A stretch of 64,000 bases of DNA, from contig NZ_JANYEK010000206.1 of assembly GCF_025363195.1 (NCBI RefSeq), positions 1-64,000 on the forward strand, written 5' to 3'. Made by a program: the position numbers and the translations under genes. Below, one piece after another: positions 32,678-43,416 of the stretch. Positions within the stretch are counted from its first letter, which is position 1; every line of letters starts with the position of its first letter. The notes beneath the pieces are model-generated. The model ran no database searches, was not told the origin of the DNA, and worked only from the letters and a program-made list of their open reading frames with translations. This DNA is from Sphingomonas sp. GTDB lineage: Bacteria; Pseudomonadota; Alphaproteobacteria; Sphingomonadales; Sphingomonadaceae.

Positions 32678-33687
32678 AGGCTAACGCCAACCAGATTCGC
32701 GCGGCGATCGATGCGGCCAGCCCAGATATCCGATTATTCCTGCTCCACGGGCCCGACGAAGCCGGTGCGCAGGACCTCGCGGTCCGGCTGGCGCGCAAGA
32801 TGGGGCCGGAGGCGGAACGGGTCGATCTCGAACCCTCGACGTTGAAATCGAATCCTGGTCGGTTGGCCGATGAGGCTGCGTCGCTGTCGTTGTTCGGCGG
32901 GGCGCGGCACATCCGCATTTCTGGCGCGGGCGAGGAGTGTCTCGAAGCCTTCACTCTGCTGCTCGACACCGAGCGCGCGGGCAATCCCGTGGTCGCGATC
33001 GCACCGTCGCTCAAAGGCACGGCCAAGACGGTGAAGCTGGCGCAGGGCTCACCTCGCGCGATGGCGTTCGCCTGCTACGTACCGGAAGGGGTGGAGGCGG
33101 ACAAGATCGTCTCGACCATCGCGCGCGAGCTTGGAATGCGCACCACCGGTGACACCGCCACCAGAATCGCGGCGGCGAGCGGCGGCGACCGAGCGGTGAT
33201 GACGCGCGAATTGGAGAAATTGTCGCTCTATCTCGATGCCGCACCGGATCGTCCGCGAGAAATCGACGATGCGACGATCGATGCGATCGGCGCCGACTTG
33301 GGCGATGCGGAAATCAACCGCGCGATCGACGCCGCCATCGACGGCCAGCCCGATGCAGTCGGTGCCGAGCTTGCCCGACTGGACGAAGCCGGCGTCTCAC
33401 CGATTCCGGTCTTGCGCCAACTTGCTCGTCGATTGATGACGCTGGCGGAGTTACGCGCGCAAGTCGATGCCGGGGCAGGCGTTGCGCAGGTCACGGATGG
33501 CATATTCTTTCGCGAAAAGGCCATAACCGCCCGCGCGTTGCGCCATTGGCGTAGTGACAAACTCGCCGAAGCGATCGGCAGGGTCCGTCACGCAGAGCGC
33601 GCCATGATGGGTTCCGCAACCGCCGGGGCGGTGCTCGCCCAAGCGGCCATCGTCGCGGTAGGAAGAATGGCGGCTCGGCAACGCTAG
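32674..33687 (+). CDS. holA: DNA polymerase III subunit delta
   Basis: [32 protein letters not shown]; location downstream of lptE. Confidence 0.93.
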   Translation: MKANANQIRAAIDAASPDIRLFLLHGPDEAGAQDLAVRLARKMGPEAERVDLEPSTLKSNPGRLADEAASLSLFGGARHIRISGAGEECLEAFTLLLDTERAGNPVVAIAPSLKGTAKTVKLAQGSPRAMAFACYVPEGVEADKIVSTIARELGMRTTGDTATRIAAASGGDRAVMTRELEKLSLYLDAAPDRPREIDDATIDAIGADLGDAEINRAIDAAIDGQPDAVGAELARLDEAGVSPIPVLRQLARRLMTLAELRAQVDAGAGVAQVTDGIFFREKAITARALRHWRSDKLAEAIGRVRHAERAMMGSATAGAVLAQAAIVAVGRMAARQR

Positions 33688-33704
33688 CGAAAACCGGAAA
33701 GTGG

Positions 33705-34608
33705 CTAAATCCGCTCTCCACTAAGTCTTTGACAAATCATATCTAATTGATCGAGCGTGGCATAATTCAAGGTCAGGGTGCCACCCTTGGCGCTATGGGC
33801 GATGCGCACGGACAGTCCGAGCAAATCGGCCAGTTGATGCTCCAGCGCCGCGAGATCGGCGTCTCGACCGCCATCACCGCCCGACCGCGCGCGCTGGTCC
33901 GGTTTGGCGGCGCGTGCGAGACGCTCGGCTTCGCGCACCGACAGACCCTTGGCGACAATCTGATCTGCCAAAGCTTCGACATCCGGCGCACCGATCAACG
34001 CGCGAGCATGCCCCATCGTCAACTCGCCGGTAACAACGCGCTCCTGCACGGGCCGCGGCAGATCGAGCAAGCGCAGCAAATTAGCGATATGGCTGCGCGA
34101 TTTGTGAACGAGCTTTCCCAACACCTCCTGGGTATGGCCAAAATCATCGATCAGACGGTGATAGGCCTCTGCTTCTTCGATCGCGTTGAGATCTTGACGC
34201 TGGATATTCTCGACCAACGCAACTTCGAGCGTCTCGGCATCATTAAAATCTCGAACGATTACCGGGACTTCATGCAAACGCGCCCGCTGTGCCGCGCGCC
34301 AGCGGCGTTCACCTGCAACAATCTGATAGCCCTTGCCGTGCGGCCGCACGACGATGGGCTGGATCAGCCCACGCGCTGCAATCGACGTTGCAAGTTCCTC
34401 GAGCGCCGCCTCATCGAAATGGCGCCTGGGCTGACCCGGATGCGGACTGAGCGATCCCACCGGCAGGGTGCGTAAGCCAGCCGACACCGTTTCGCCGGTA
34501 CCAACCGGTTCTTCTCGCGCCATATCGCCCAGCAAGGCATTGAGGCCTCGGCCCAGGCCAGAGCGGGGCTTGGGACGAGGAGTATCGGGAGCAAGAGGTT
34601 CGGTCATG
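33705..34608 (-). CDS. parB: chromosome partitioning protein ParB
   Basis: RSGLGRGLNALLGD, IAARGLIQPIVVRPHGKGYQIVAGERRWRAAQ, helix-turn-helix. Confidence 0.98.
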
Positions 34609-35395
34609 CAGCCTTCGCGGATGGAGGGGGCGATTTCGGCAATCGAACAAGCAACTCTCGAGCAAGCGCGATATAGGCTTCCGATCCCGAGCAACGATAA
34701 TCGTAGATCAATGCCGGCAGCCCATGACTGGGGGCTTCGGACAGTCGCACATTACGTGGAATGACCGTCTCGAACACCACCCGCCCAAGTACCGCACGAA
34801 CATCCGCAGACACCTGGTCTGTCAGCCGATTGCGCCGATCGTACATGGTCAGCGCAACGCCGAGGATCGAAAGGCCGGGATTGAACCGCTCGCGAATGCG
34901 CTCAACCGTCCCGAGCAACTGGCTCAACCCCTCCAGTGCGAAAAATTCGCATTGCAGCGGGACCAGCAAGGAATTTGCCGCAACCATGGCATTCAGGGTG
35001 AGCAGTCCGAGCGATGGCGGACAATCGATCAACGCCACATCCCAGCGATCTTCACAGCGCTCGAGCGCGCGATTGAGACGATGGGTCCGCTCCTGATACT
35101 CGACCAGTTCGATCTCTGCGCCGGAGAGATCCGCCGTCGCCGGAACGATATCCAGCTTGGGCACGCAGGTCGGGACGGCCGCTTCCGTTACCGGCATCTC
35201 CCCGAGCAGCACATCGTAGATGGACTTCTCTCGATCGGCCCGATTGATGCCGAGACCGGTCGAAGCGTTTCCCTGTGGGTCCATGTCAATGACGAGCACG
35301 CGCATGCCCGTCGCAGCCAATGCTGTGCCGAGGTTGATGGCGGTCGTCGTCTTGCCGACCCCGCCCTTCTGGTTTGCTACCGCTATGACATTCAT
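34604..35395 (-). CDS. parA: chromosome partitioning ATPase ParA
   Basis: [30 protein letters not shown] deviant Walker A. Confidence 0.98.
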   Translation of the reverse strand: MNVIAVANQKGGVGKTTTAINLGTALAATGMRVLVIDMDPQGNASTGLGINRADREKSIYDVLLGEMPVTEAAVPTCVPKLDIVPATADLSGAEIELVEYQERTHRLNRALERCEDRWDVALIDCPPSLGLLTLNAMVAANSLLVPLQCEFFALEGLSQLLGTVERIRERFNPGLSILGVALTMYDRRNRLTDQVSADVRAVLGRVVFETVIPRNVRLSEAPSHGLPALIYDYRCSGSEAYIALARELLVRLPKSPPPSAKAA

Positions 35396-36006
35396 CGACG
35401 TGCTATCCCGCTGGCAATAACGATGAGCGATGTTGGATCGGTTATGCTCTGTTCCACGTGGAACGTACCATGCCATGACCGTTGGGCATGCGCCACCTCT
35501 TCCCGCGCACTTCGCCCCTTCGGCAAGATCCACAGCGTGTCAGAATGCGAAATATGAAATGCCGCTTCCAACACTGTCGAAACGGGCGACACCGCCCGGG
35601 CGGAAATCGTCCCGGCCGTCACCCTCGCTGTTTCAATCTTGCTGGCGATGATGGATATCTTTGCGGAGAAACCCAAACGCTCTGCGGCGTCCTTGAGGAA
35701 TTCGACCCGACGACGTCGAGGTTCCACGAGGATGGTGGGCTTTCCGCTCAAAAGTGCCGTGACCATCCCAGGAAATCCAGCGCCGGTGCCTATATCGACC
35801 CAAGCTTCTGGTCTGCTTGTCGCAAACTGTAACAACTGGGCAGAGTCGACGATGTGGCGCGACCAAATCGAGGGCAGGGTGGACGCTGAGACGAGATTCT
35901 GGCGCAACGCCTCTTTCTCGACCATCTGCGCGAACTCGGCCAACAACTTCGACGCCTGATCGCCAAATCGCTCTCCGACCCAGCGCTTCGCTTCATCCTC
36001 GGTCAA
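35392..36006 (-). CDS. rsmG: 16S rRNA (guanine-N7)-methyltransferase
   Basis: [31 protein letters not shown]; gidB position. Confidence 0.97.
   Translation of the reverse strand: MTEDEAKRWVGERFGDQASKLLAEFAQMVEKEALRQNLVSASTLPSIWSRHIVDSAQLLQFATSRPEAWVDIGTGAGFPGMVTALLSGKPTILVEPRRRRVEFLKDAAERLGFSAKISIIASKIETARVTAGTISARAVSPVSTVLEAAFHISHSDTLWILPKGRSAREEVAHAQRSWHGTFHVEQSITDPTSLIVIASGIARR
35451..35464. promoter_or_regulatory. parS-like centromere site (inside the 3' end of rsmG)
   Basis: Perfect 14-bp palindrome GTTCCACGTGGAAC next to parAB. Confidence 0.9.
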
Positions 36007-37829
36007 GCAACCACTCGCTTTGCATGCAGCATTATAGCGGTCAGCGCAGCCGGAGTTATACCCCTGATCCGGCCCGCCGATCCCAAAGTAGCGGGGTTTG
36101 CGGTCGTCAATCGCTCGATCATCTCATTGGACAAGCCTGGTATGGCGGTAAAATCGAGCGTAGCCGGCAACACGATCGAATCGTTCGACCGCAGCCGCGC
36201 AATGTCTTCGTTCTGACGTGCCACATAGGGGGCGTACCGCGCATCCTCTGCTGCCTCGGCGAGCAGGGCAGGATTGCACCGGCCGACGAGATCCGGTGCG
36301 ATCTGATCGATCGATACACTTCCGAGCCTCAGCCATTCGGCCCCGGTACGCGTGTCAGTTCCTTGCATCCCCAAAGACTTTATCGAAACCGGTGCGCGGA
36401 GTCGGTGGGCTATTTCGTCCAACACGCGGCGACGGTCCGCATATCGCCGCGCGCGTTCGTTCCCCACGCATCCGATCGCCTCCGCCAACGCGCCGAGCCG
36501 GGTTTCTGCATTGTCAGCACGCAACCGCAATCGATACTCCGCCCGGGCGGTCAGCATACGATATGGCTCAGTGACACCCTGCAGCACAAGATCATCGATC
36601 ATCACGCCGAGATAGCTTGATGCCCGATCGAGAACGAGGTGTGCGATATCAAGGGCCCGCGCGGCAGCGTTGAGCCCGGCAACCAACCCTTGGCCCGCCG
36701 CTTCCTCATACCCGGTCGTGCCATTGATTTGTCCCGCGCAGAATACACCGGGCATCGCTCGAACTTCGAGCGTCGGTTTGAGTGCGCGTGGATCTAAATG
36801 GTCATATTCCACAGCGTAACCCGGCACCGCAATATGGGCATGTTCCAATCCCGGAATGGATTGGATCATCGCTTCCTGCACATCGGTGGGCAACGACGTG
36901 GAGATGCCGTTGGGATAGACTAGCGGATCATCAAGCCCTTCAGGTTCCAAGAAAATCTGATGCCCATCGCGATCCCCGAAGCGGTGGATCTTGTCCTCGA
37001 TGGATGGACAATATCGCGGCCCGACGCCGGCGATGTCCCCTCCGAACAGCGGAGATCTGTGCAAGGAAGCGCGAATGATGTCATGTGTTTGGGCGGTCGT
37101 TCGGGTGATCGAACAGAATAATTGCGGGAGCGGCCGTCCAGAGGAAGCAGGTGACATCGTCCATGCTTCGGCATCGCTACCTTGTTGATCCAACCCGGCC
37201 CAATCAATAGTTCGACCATCGAGGCGGGGTGGCGTGCCGGTCTTCAACCGTGCCATCGGAAGTTTTGCTTCCACAAGCTGTTGCGCCAAAACGGTAGCTG
37301 CGGCCTCGCCGATCCTGCCCCCAGTCAGTCGCTCTTCACCACGAAACATCCGCGCGCCGAGAAAAGTGCCGGTCGCCAACACGATGGTGGGGGATTTCAG
37401 CCATCTTCCATCCCCGAGAGTAATTCCAGATACGGCGTTTGCGGCATCAAACGTGAGCGCGATCGCTTCCCCTTCGACAACATCCAATCCCGGCTGGAGC
37501 GCGATCATTTCCTGTATGGCGGCAGCATAGAGTTTGCGGTCGGCTTGAACACGTGGACCTTGTACCGCGCTGCCCTTGCTGCGGTTGAGCATACGGTAAT
37601 GGATGCCGGCGAGATCGGTGGCGCGTGCAATCAGCCCGTCGAATGCATCAACTTCGCGCACCAGATGGCCCTTACCCAACCCGCCGATCGCCGGATTGCA
37701 CGACATGAAGCCGATCTTGGTAGCGTCGAACGTCAACAGGGCGGTGCGCGCGCCGCGTCGGGCTGCCGCCGCTGCCGCTTCTGTGCCCGCGTGACCGCCA
37801 CCGACAACGATGACATCGAATTTCATCAT
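36003..37829 (-). CDS. mnmG: tRNA uridine-5-carboxymethylaminomethyl modification enzyme
   Basis: [24 protein letters not shown]; GidA family. Confidence 0.98.
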   Translation of the reverse strand: MMKFDVIVVGGGHAGTEAAAAAARRGARTALLTFDATKIGFMSCNPAIGGLGKGHLVREVDAFDGLIARATDLAGIHYRMLNRSKGSAVQGPRVQADRKLYAAAIQEMIALQPGLDVVEGEAIALTFDAANAVSGITLGDGRWLKSPTIVLATGTFLGARMFRGEERLTGGRIGEAAATVLAQQLVEAKLPMARLKTGTPPRLDGRTIDWAGLDQQGSDAEAWTMSPASSGRPLPQLFCSITRTTAQTHDIIRASLHRSPLFGGDIAGVGPRYCPSIEDKIHRFGDRDGHQIFLEPEGLDDPLVYPNGISTSLPTDVQEAMIQSIPGLEHAHIAVPGYAVEYDHLDPRALKPTLEVRAMPGVFCAGQINGTTGYEEAAGQGLVAGLNAAARALDIAHLVLDRASSYLGVMIDDLVLQGVTEPYRMLTARAEYRLRLRADNAETRLGALAEAIGCVGNERARRYADRRRVLDEIAHRLRAPVSIKSLGMQGTDTRTGAEWLRLGSVSIDQIAPDLVGRCNPALLAEAAEDARYAPYVARQNEDIARLRSNDSIVLPATLDFTAIPGLSNEMIERLTTANPATLGSAGRIRGITPAALTAIMLHAKRVVA

Positions 37830-37867
37830 GGGCCTCGCTACGGAGTCCGGTCCACCAAGTCAAAAGC

Positions 37868-37881
37868 GTTCCACGTGGAAC
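37868..37881. promoter_or_regulatory. parS-like centromere site (mnmE-mnmG junction)
   Basis: Second perfect GTTCCACGTGGAAC palindrome. Confidence 0.9.
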
Positions 37882-37882
37882 A

Positions 37883-39166
37883 TCACTTTCCGATGCAAAA
37901 CGCACCGAACAGGGTGTCGAGCATCGCCTCGGTATCGGTATGTCCGGTGATGTGATCAAGCGCGATACGCGCTGTGCGAAGATTTTCCCCGATAATCAGC
38001 ACGTCGGATGACTGGCACGCCATCGCGATCATTTCCGAACATTGTCGGGCGAGATTCCGCTGTCGACGGTTCAACGCCACCTCGTCGAGTCGTGGCACCA
38101 GCGATTTCGTGCGCTGTTCGATCGCTGCCCACAGATCGACCAAGCCGTCTCCATTCTTCGCGGAAACACTAATCACCGGGCCGGGGGGTAGCGTTTCACG
38201 CCCAGTCTGATCTGCACGCGGGTGAAGCCACAGCGCTCCCTGGGGACCTTCCTTATCTCCCAGCCAAAGTATAATGTCGGCATCGTCCATCGCCCGCTGG
38301 GCGCGGAGGATCCCGATTGCCTCAATCGGGTCGTCCGTCACTTCGGCTAGTCCTGCGGTGTCAGTAAGGAGATAGGCTAGTCCGTTGCGACTGACCGGAA
38401 CATCGATCCGATCACGCGTCGTGCCGGCAATCGGTGAGACGATCGCAGCCTCGCGGTCCGCCATGGCGTTGAACAAGGTCGATTTTCCACTATTGGGCGG
38501 CCCGGCCAACACGACATGGATGCCGTTACGAAGGCGCTCCACCGGCGGCTGATCGAGCACCATATCGATGTCCCGCGCCAATTCGGCGGCTTTCGCAACG
38601 ATCTCGCGCAATGCGAGCGGCGCGACGTCATCCTCGTCGGAAAAATCCAGCTCGGCTTCGACGCGCGCGGACAATGTCAGCAATTTCGCGGACCAACCCT
38701 CGACCCTTCGTCGCACACCGCCATCGGCTGCGGACATTGCGGCACGGCGCTGTGTCTCCGTTTCCGCCGAGAGTAGGTCGCCCAGGCCTTCGGCTTCGGT
38801 AAGATCGATCCGCCCGGCGATCAGCGCACGGCGGGTAAATTCGCCCGGCTCCGCGGCGCGCAAACCCGGCAGCGTTCCGAGCACGCGATCGACCGCTGCA
38901 ATCACGGCCCGGCCACCATGCAGATGCAGTTCGACCAGATCCTCCCCGGTGGCGGTTGCCGGACCACGAAAAACCAAGACCAATGCCGAATCAAGGATGC
39001 TGCCATCGACGGGATCGCGCAACGTCCGCAACGCCGCCCGCCGTTCTACCGGCAATGTCCCAGCCAACACTTTCGCCGCTGCCAGCGCTCCATTCCCACT
39101 GATCCGCATCACGGCAATTGCCGCAGGCGGGGCACCACTCGATACCGCGAAGATCGTCGCCATCAC
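37883..39166 (-). CDS. mnmE: tRNA modification GTPase
   Basis: VLAGPPNSGKSTLFNAMADREAAIVSPIAGTTRD; C-terminal FCIGK. Confidence 0.98.
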   Translation of the reverse strand: MMATIFAVSSGAPPAAIAVMRISGNGALAAAKVLAGTLPVERRAALRTLRDPVDGSILDSALVLVFRGPATATGEDLVELHLHGGRAVIAAVDRVLGTLPGLRAAEPGEFTRRALIAGRIDLTEAEGLGDLLSAETETQRRAAMSAADGGVRRRVEGWSAKLLTLSARVEAELDFSDEDDVAPLALREIVAKAAELARDIDMVLDQPPVERLRNGIHVVLAGPPNSGKSTLFNAMADREAAIVSPIAGTTRDRIDVPVSRNGLAYLLTDTAGLAEVTDDPIEAIGILRAQRAMDDADIILWLGDKEGPQGALWLHPRADQTGRETLPPGPVISVSAKNGDGLVDLWAAIEQRTKSLVPRLDEVALNRRQRNLARQCSEMIAMACQSSDVLIIGENLRTARIALDHITGHTDTEAMLDTLFGAFCIGK

Positions 39167-39167
39167 G

Positions 39168-39401
39168 TCAGCCGGTCGGCTTGCCTGCGCTGTCGAACAT
39201 CTTGCGCCAGAAGTTCATGCCGGCATCTCCCATCGGCGCCCAGCTACGCACCATGCCGTCGAGCAGATCGGGCGACACGACGCCGTCCATGGCATCGGTC
39301 AGCGAGGCGATGTATTTCTCATGCACCGGCGTCAGATCGGGCAGACCCATCATCTGGCGGGCTTCGGCGGGCGTGCACTCGACTTCGACATTGAACTTCA
39401 T
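39168..39401 (-). CDS. DUF6489-like small conserved protein
   Basis: MKFNVEVECTPAEARQMMGLPDLTPVHEKYIASL... 77 aa; start at 39401 favoured. Confidence 0.75.
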   Translation of the reverse strand: MKFNVEVECTPAEARQMMGLPDLTPVHEKYIASLTDAMDGVVSPDLLDGMVRSWAPMGDAGMNFWRKMFDSAGKPTG

Positions 39402-39606
39402 GACCGCTTCTCCGCTTGAGCCACGGCGCAACCACGCATAGGCTTTGGTCTCATATGCGCGTGGCATCATCGAAATCGCAACATCCATCGGCACCACGCG
39501 TATTCCGAGAACCCGAACACTGATCGGGCCGAGCGCCATGATCTCGACCTTGCCAGAAACATCCCCGGCCGCATGACGAGCGGCGCTATTCCGAAGGACC
39601 ATCTCC

Positions 39607-40305
39607 GTGAGCACAACGGTCACCATCGATACAATCGACCATACCGGAAATTTTGCGGCTTATGTCGCCCAGCCAGCTGGAGAAGCCACCGCCGCAATCG
39701 TCGTCGTGCAGGAGATATTCGGTGTGAATGCGGGTATCCGCCGCAAATGCGACATGCTGGCCGAAGCGGGATATCTGGCGATCGCGCCCGACCTGTTCTG
39801 GCGGATCGAGCCAGGGATCGAACTCGACCCGGATATCTCGGCGGAGATGCAGCGTGGGCTCGCGCTATTGGGTCGGTTCGATCAGGACAAGGGTGTGGCC
39901 GATATCGAAGCAACCATCCGCGTCGCCCGTGCAAAGGTTGGCGGCGGCAAAGTCGGCGCGGTCGGCTATTGCCTCGGCGGACGACTGGCCTTCATGACCG
40001 CAGCCCGAACCGATGTTGATGCAAGCGTTGGCTATTACGGTGTCGGCATCGATGGGCTGCTCGGGGAGAAGCATGCGATCGCTCATCCGGTGCTGTTACA
40101 CGTTCCGGTCGAGGATCATTTTGTCGACAAGCAGACTCAGGCACGGATGCATGAGGGGCTGGACGACCACCCGAAGGTAACCTTGTATGATTATCCGGGC
40201 GAGGATCACGGTTTCGCGACCGAATTCGGAACACGACGGTCGGATGCCGCGGCGAAAGTGGCGGATCAGCGGACGAGCGAATTTTTTGCTCGATATCTTA
40301 GATAA
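39607..40305 (+). CDS. dienelactone hydrolase family protein
   Basis: VVVQEIFGVNAGIRRKCDMLAEAGYLAIAPDLFWR, GYCLGGRLAF, YDYPGEDHGF. Confidence 0.95.
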   Translation: MSTTVTIDTIDHTGNFAAYVAQPAGEATAAIVVVQEIFGVNAGIRRKCDMLAEAGYLAIAPDLFWRIEPGIELDPDISAEMQRGLALLGRFDQDKGVADIEATIRVARAKVGGGKVGAVGYCLGGRLAFMTAARTDVDASVGYYGVGIDGLLGEKHAIAHPVLLHVPVEDHFVDKQTQARMHEGLDDHPKVTLYDYPGEDHGFATEFGTRRSDAAAKVADQRTSEFFARYLR

Positions 40306-40372
40306 ATAGCCCAGATTCGCGTCGGTCGGAGTGTCTTCCTGAACTTAGGAACGACAGTCGATCGACGCCTTT

Positions 40373-41098
40373 CTATCCAGCGACCGCTCCCATGAGTGGG
40401 TGAACGTCGTGCCAGCCCTCGAAGATCATCTTGCCCGCGACATACAGGATGATGACCAGCCCGACCCACGCGATCCAGCGATAACGTTCGATATACTTGG
40501 CGATGACATTCGCCGCGACGCCCATCAACGCGACCGACAGGATCAGCCCGATCACCATGATGCCGGGATGCTCGCGTGCAGCACCGGCCACGGCAAGGAC
40601 GTTATCCAGGCTCATCGATACGTCGGCAACCGCAACTGCCCAAGCTGCAGCGATAAAACTCTTGGCCGGGCGGATACCGCTGGTTTCTCCGCCATCGACT
40701 TCGGGCGCGTGTCGGGGGCGCAGCTCGCGGTACATTTTCCAAGCTACCCACAGCAGCAGCAGCCCGCCACCGAGCACCAGGCCGAAATGCTTGAAGCTCT
40801 CGAGCCCGTACAGCACGGCCACGGCGAACACGATGCGCAGCACCAGAGCGGCGAGGATGCCGATGGCAATGACCTTCTTGCGCTGCTCGGACGGCAAACC
40901 GGCAGCAAGCGCGCCAACGATGATGGCATTATCGCCCGCGAGTGCAACATCCAGCAATACCACCGTGGCGAACGCCGTGAGCGCCGAAGCTGTGGCGATG
41001 TTGGCAAAATCGCTGACGATATGGCTCCACAGCCACGCCATGGACATCGGTTCGACGACTGGCGCGGCAGCGGCGGAAAGGACGGCGAGGAGGCTCAC
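40373..41098 (-). CDS. TerC family integral membrane protein
   Basis: LLDVALAGDNAIIVGALAAGLP, multi-TM, VADVSMSLDNVLAVAGAA; GTG start at 41098 overlaps the upstream stop. Confidence 0.9.
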   Translation of the reverse strand: MSLLAVLSAAAAPVVEPMSMAWLWSHIVSDFANIATASALTAFATVVLLDVALAGDNAIIVGALAAGLPSEQRKKVIAIGILAALVLRIVFAVAVLYGLESFKHFGLVLGGGLLLLWVAWKMYRELRPRHAPEVDGGETSGIRPAKSFIAAAWAVAVADVSMSLDNVLAVAGAAREHPGIMVIGLILSVALMGVAANVIAKYIERYRWIAWVGLVIILYVAGKMIFEGWHDVHPLMGAVAG

Positions 41099-41388
41099 AA
41101 GATCGACTCCGCGAAATAGGTGATCGTCGGCATCGGATCGTAGAAACAATGCAGCAGATCGCACCAGTTTTTATACCGATCCGACGTGCGAAAGCCATCC
41201 CGGTGAGATGCGATGTCCTCCCAGCCGACTGTTAGAAGGTAGCGGTCAGGGTGTTCAATGGCGGCGCGGACTTCGATCGAGACGAAACCAGGGGAGGCGG
41301 CGATCAGGGGACGAGCCTTTTGCAATGCGGCTTCGAAAGCAGTGGAGTGACCAGGACGAATGGTGAGCAGCGCCTGTTCGAGGATCAT
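41095..41388 (-). CDS. antibiotic biosynthesis monooxygenase-like protein
   Basis: MILEQALLTIRPGHSTAFEAALQKARPLIAASPGFVSIEV; ABM ferredoxin-like fold signature. Confidence 0.85.
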   Translation of the reverse strand: MILEQALLTIRPGHSTAFEAALQKARPLIAASPGFVSIEVRAAIEHPDRYLLTVGWEDIASHRDGFRTSDRYKNWCDLLHCFYDPMPTITYFAESIL

Positions 41389-41505
41389 TTGGCTGCATCC
41401 TCTGCTGGGGGCGGGCGTGGGCAAAGCCCTCGCCGTCGGTCGGGGCGCTGCCCCGCCGGCCGAACTTATGCGAGTCAGCCGGACATAGCCGGCTGCCGCA
41501 CTGCG

Positions 41506-42762
41506 CTACTGATTCATACTTTCGAAGAAATCCTCGTTGGTCTTCGAATCCTTCATCTTGTCGAGCAGGAATTCCATCGCATCGATCGTGCCCATCTGCA
41601 TGAGGATGCGCCGCAGCACCCACATCTTCGACAGCTTGACCTTGTCGACCAGCAGTTCGTCCTTGCGCGTACCGGACTTGCCCACGTCGAGCGCCGGGAA
41701 CACGCGCTTGTCCGCAACCTTGCGGTCGAGCACGATTTCCGAATTGCCCGTGCCCTTGAATTCCTCAAAGATCACTTCGTCCATGCGGCTGCCGGTATCG
41801 ATCAGCGCCGTCGCGATGATCGACAGCGAACCGCCTTCCTCGATATTGCGCGCGGCACCGAAGAAACGCTTCGGGCGCTGCAGGGCGTTCGCATCGACAC
41901 CGCCGGTCAATACCTTGCCCGACGAGGGCACGACGGTGTTGTAGGCGCGACCCAGGCGGGTGATCGAATCCAGCAGAATCACCACGTCCTTCTTGTGCTC
42001 GACCAGACGTTTGGCTTTTTCGATCACCATTTCGGCGACCTGCACGTGGCGCTGCGCCGGTTCGTCGAAGGTGGAGGACACGACCTCGCCCTTCACGCTG
42101 CGCTGCATGTCGGTGACCTCTTCCGGGCGTTCGTCGATCAGCAGCACGATCAGGAACACTTCGGGGTGATTCTCGGAAATAGCGCGCGCGATGTTCTGCA
42201 GCATCACCGTCTTACCGACCCGCGGCGGCGCGACGATGAGCGTGCGCTGACCCTTGCCCTGCGGCGAGACGATATCGATGACCCGCGCGGATTTGTCCTT
42301 CTGCGTTGGATCGAGCGTATCGAGCGTCAGCTTCGATTCGGGATAGAGAGGCGTCAGATTGTCGAAATTGACGCGGTGACGCACCGCCTCGGGATCGTCG
42401 AAATTGACTTGAGACGGCTTCACCAGCGCGAAATAGCGTTCGCCATCCTTCGGGCCGCGAATTTCACCTTCGACTGTATCGCCGGTGCGCAGGCCAAACT
42501 TGCGGACCTGATTGGGCGAGACGTAAATATCGTCGGGGCCGGCGAGGTAGTTGGATTGCGGCGACCGCAGAAAACCGAAGCCATCGGGCAGCACCTCGAT
42601 CGTGCCTTCGCCCATGATCATCTCACCCTCTTCGGCCTGGACCTTGAGGATCGCGAACATCAGATCCTGCTTACGCAAGGTCGACGCGCCTTCGACGCCG
42701 AGTTCCTCCGCCATGCTGACCAGTTCGGCAGGTTTCTTGTTCTTGAGATCTTTGAGATGCAT
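41506..42762 (-). CDS. rho: transcription termination factor Rho
   Basis: [53 protein letters not shown]. Confidence 0.98.
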   Translation of the reverse strand: MHLKDLKNKKPAELVSMAEELGVEGASTLRKQDLMFAILKVQAEEGEMIMGEGTIEVLPDGFGFLRSPQSNYLAGPDDIYVSPNQVRKFGLRTGDTVEGEIRGPKDGERYFALVKPSQVNFDDPEAVRHRVNFDNLTPLYPESKLTLDTLDPTQKDKSARVIDIVSPQGKGQRTLIVAPPRVGKTVMLQNIARAISENHPEVFLIVLLIDERPEEVTDMQRSVKGEVVSSTFDEPAQRHVQVAEMVIEKAKRLVEHKKDVVILLDSITRLGRAYNTVVPSSGKVLTGGVDANALQRPKRFFGAARNIEEGGSLSIIATALIDTGSRMDEVIFEEFKGTGNSEIVLDRKVADKRVFPALDVGKSGTRKDELLVDKVKLSKMWVLRRILMQMGTIDAMEFLLDKMKDSKTNEDFFESMNQ

Positions 42763-42951
42763 GGGCTGCGTCCGGCTATTCTGGGGATCTGGGCATCGGG
42801 ATGTGCGCGAAGGAATCGGCGACGATGCGAGAGAGGATGTGACGCACCGGAGAAACCGTCTGCGCCGACAGTGAAGGGGCCTAAGAGAGGGGGACGTCCA
42901 AGTCAACCATGCGCGTTGGCGCAAGCGAACCGGAAAATACCGACCGCCGAA

Positions 42952-43416
42952 TTAGAACGGCTTCACCACCACAAGGATGACGATCAGCGTGACCAAAATC
43001 GCCGGCACTTCGTTCAGCATGCGCAATTGCTTGCCCGTCAATGTCGGCTTGCCCGCCGCGAGTTTCTTCGCATAGCCTACCGCCCAGCCGTGATACCCGG
43101 TCAAACCCAGCACGAAGAGCAACTTGCCGTGCAACCAGGCCTCAGCCCAGTGCTGGCCGATCGTCGCTAGCGCCAGCCCGAGCAGCCAGACGAAGATCAT
43201 CGCAGGAGTCAGGATGATCGCACGGATCTTACCCTCTCGGACGATCCATTCAGCGGCTTCGTCGACGCGGCCAGCGGCGAGCGCTTCCTGATGATAGACG
43301 AGATAGCGCGGCAGCATGAATAGCCCGGCCATCCAGAAAATTACGAAGATGATGTGCGCCGCGAGATACCAGTTATAGGCCACGGCCAGTCGCTCCCCAA
43401 GATCAATCGGCATCAT
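42952..43416 (-). CDS. hemJ: protoporphyrinogen oxidase HemJ
   Basis: AAHIIFVIFWMAGLFMLPRYLVYHQEA; next to hemE. Confidence 0.9.
   Translation of the reverse strand: MMPIDLGERLAVAYNWYLAAHIIFVIFWMAGLFMLPRYLVYHQEALAAGRVDEAAEWIVREGKIRAIILTPAMIFVWLLGLALATIGQHWAEAWLHGKLLFVLGLTGYHGWAVGYAKKLAAGKPTLTGKQLRMLNEVPAILVTLIVILVVVKPF

Noticed and set aside
35396-35533. N-terminal extension of the parA ORF
   Set aside because: Covers the rsmG 3' end and the parS site; [17 protein letters not shown] is the standard ParA start.
41425-41505. Strong rho terminator downstream of rho
   Set aside because: GC-rich hairpins present (GGGGCgctGCCCC, GCCGGacataGCCGGC) but no U tract; not convincing as an intrinsic terminator.
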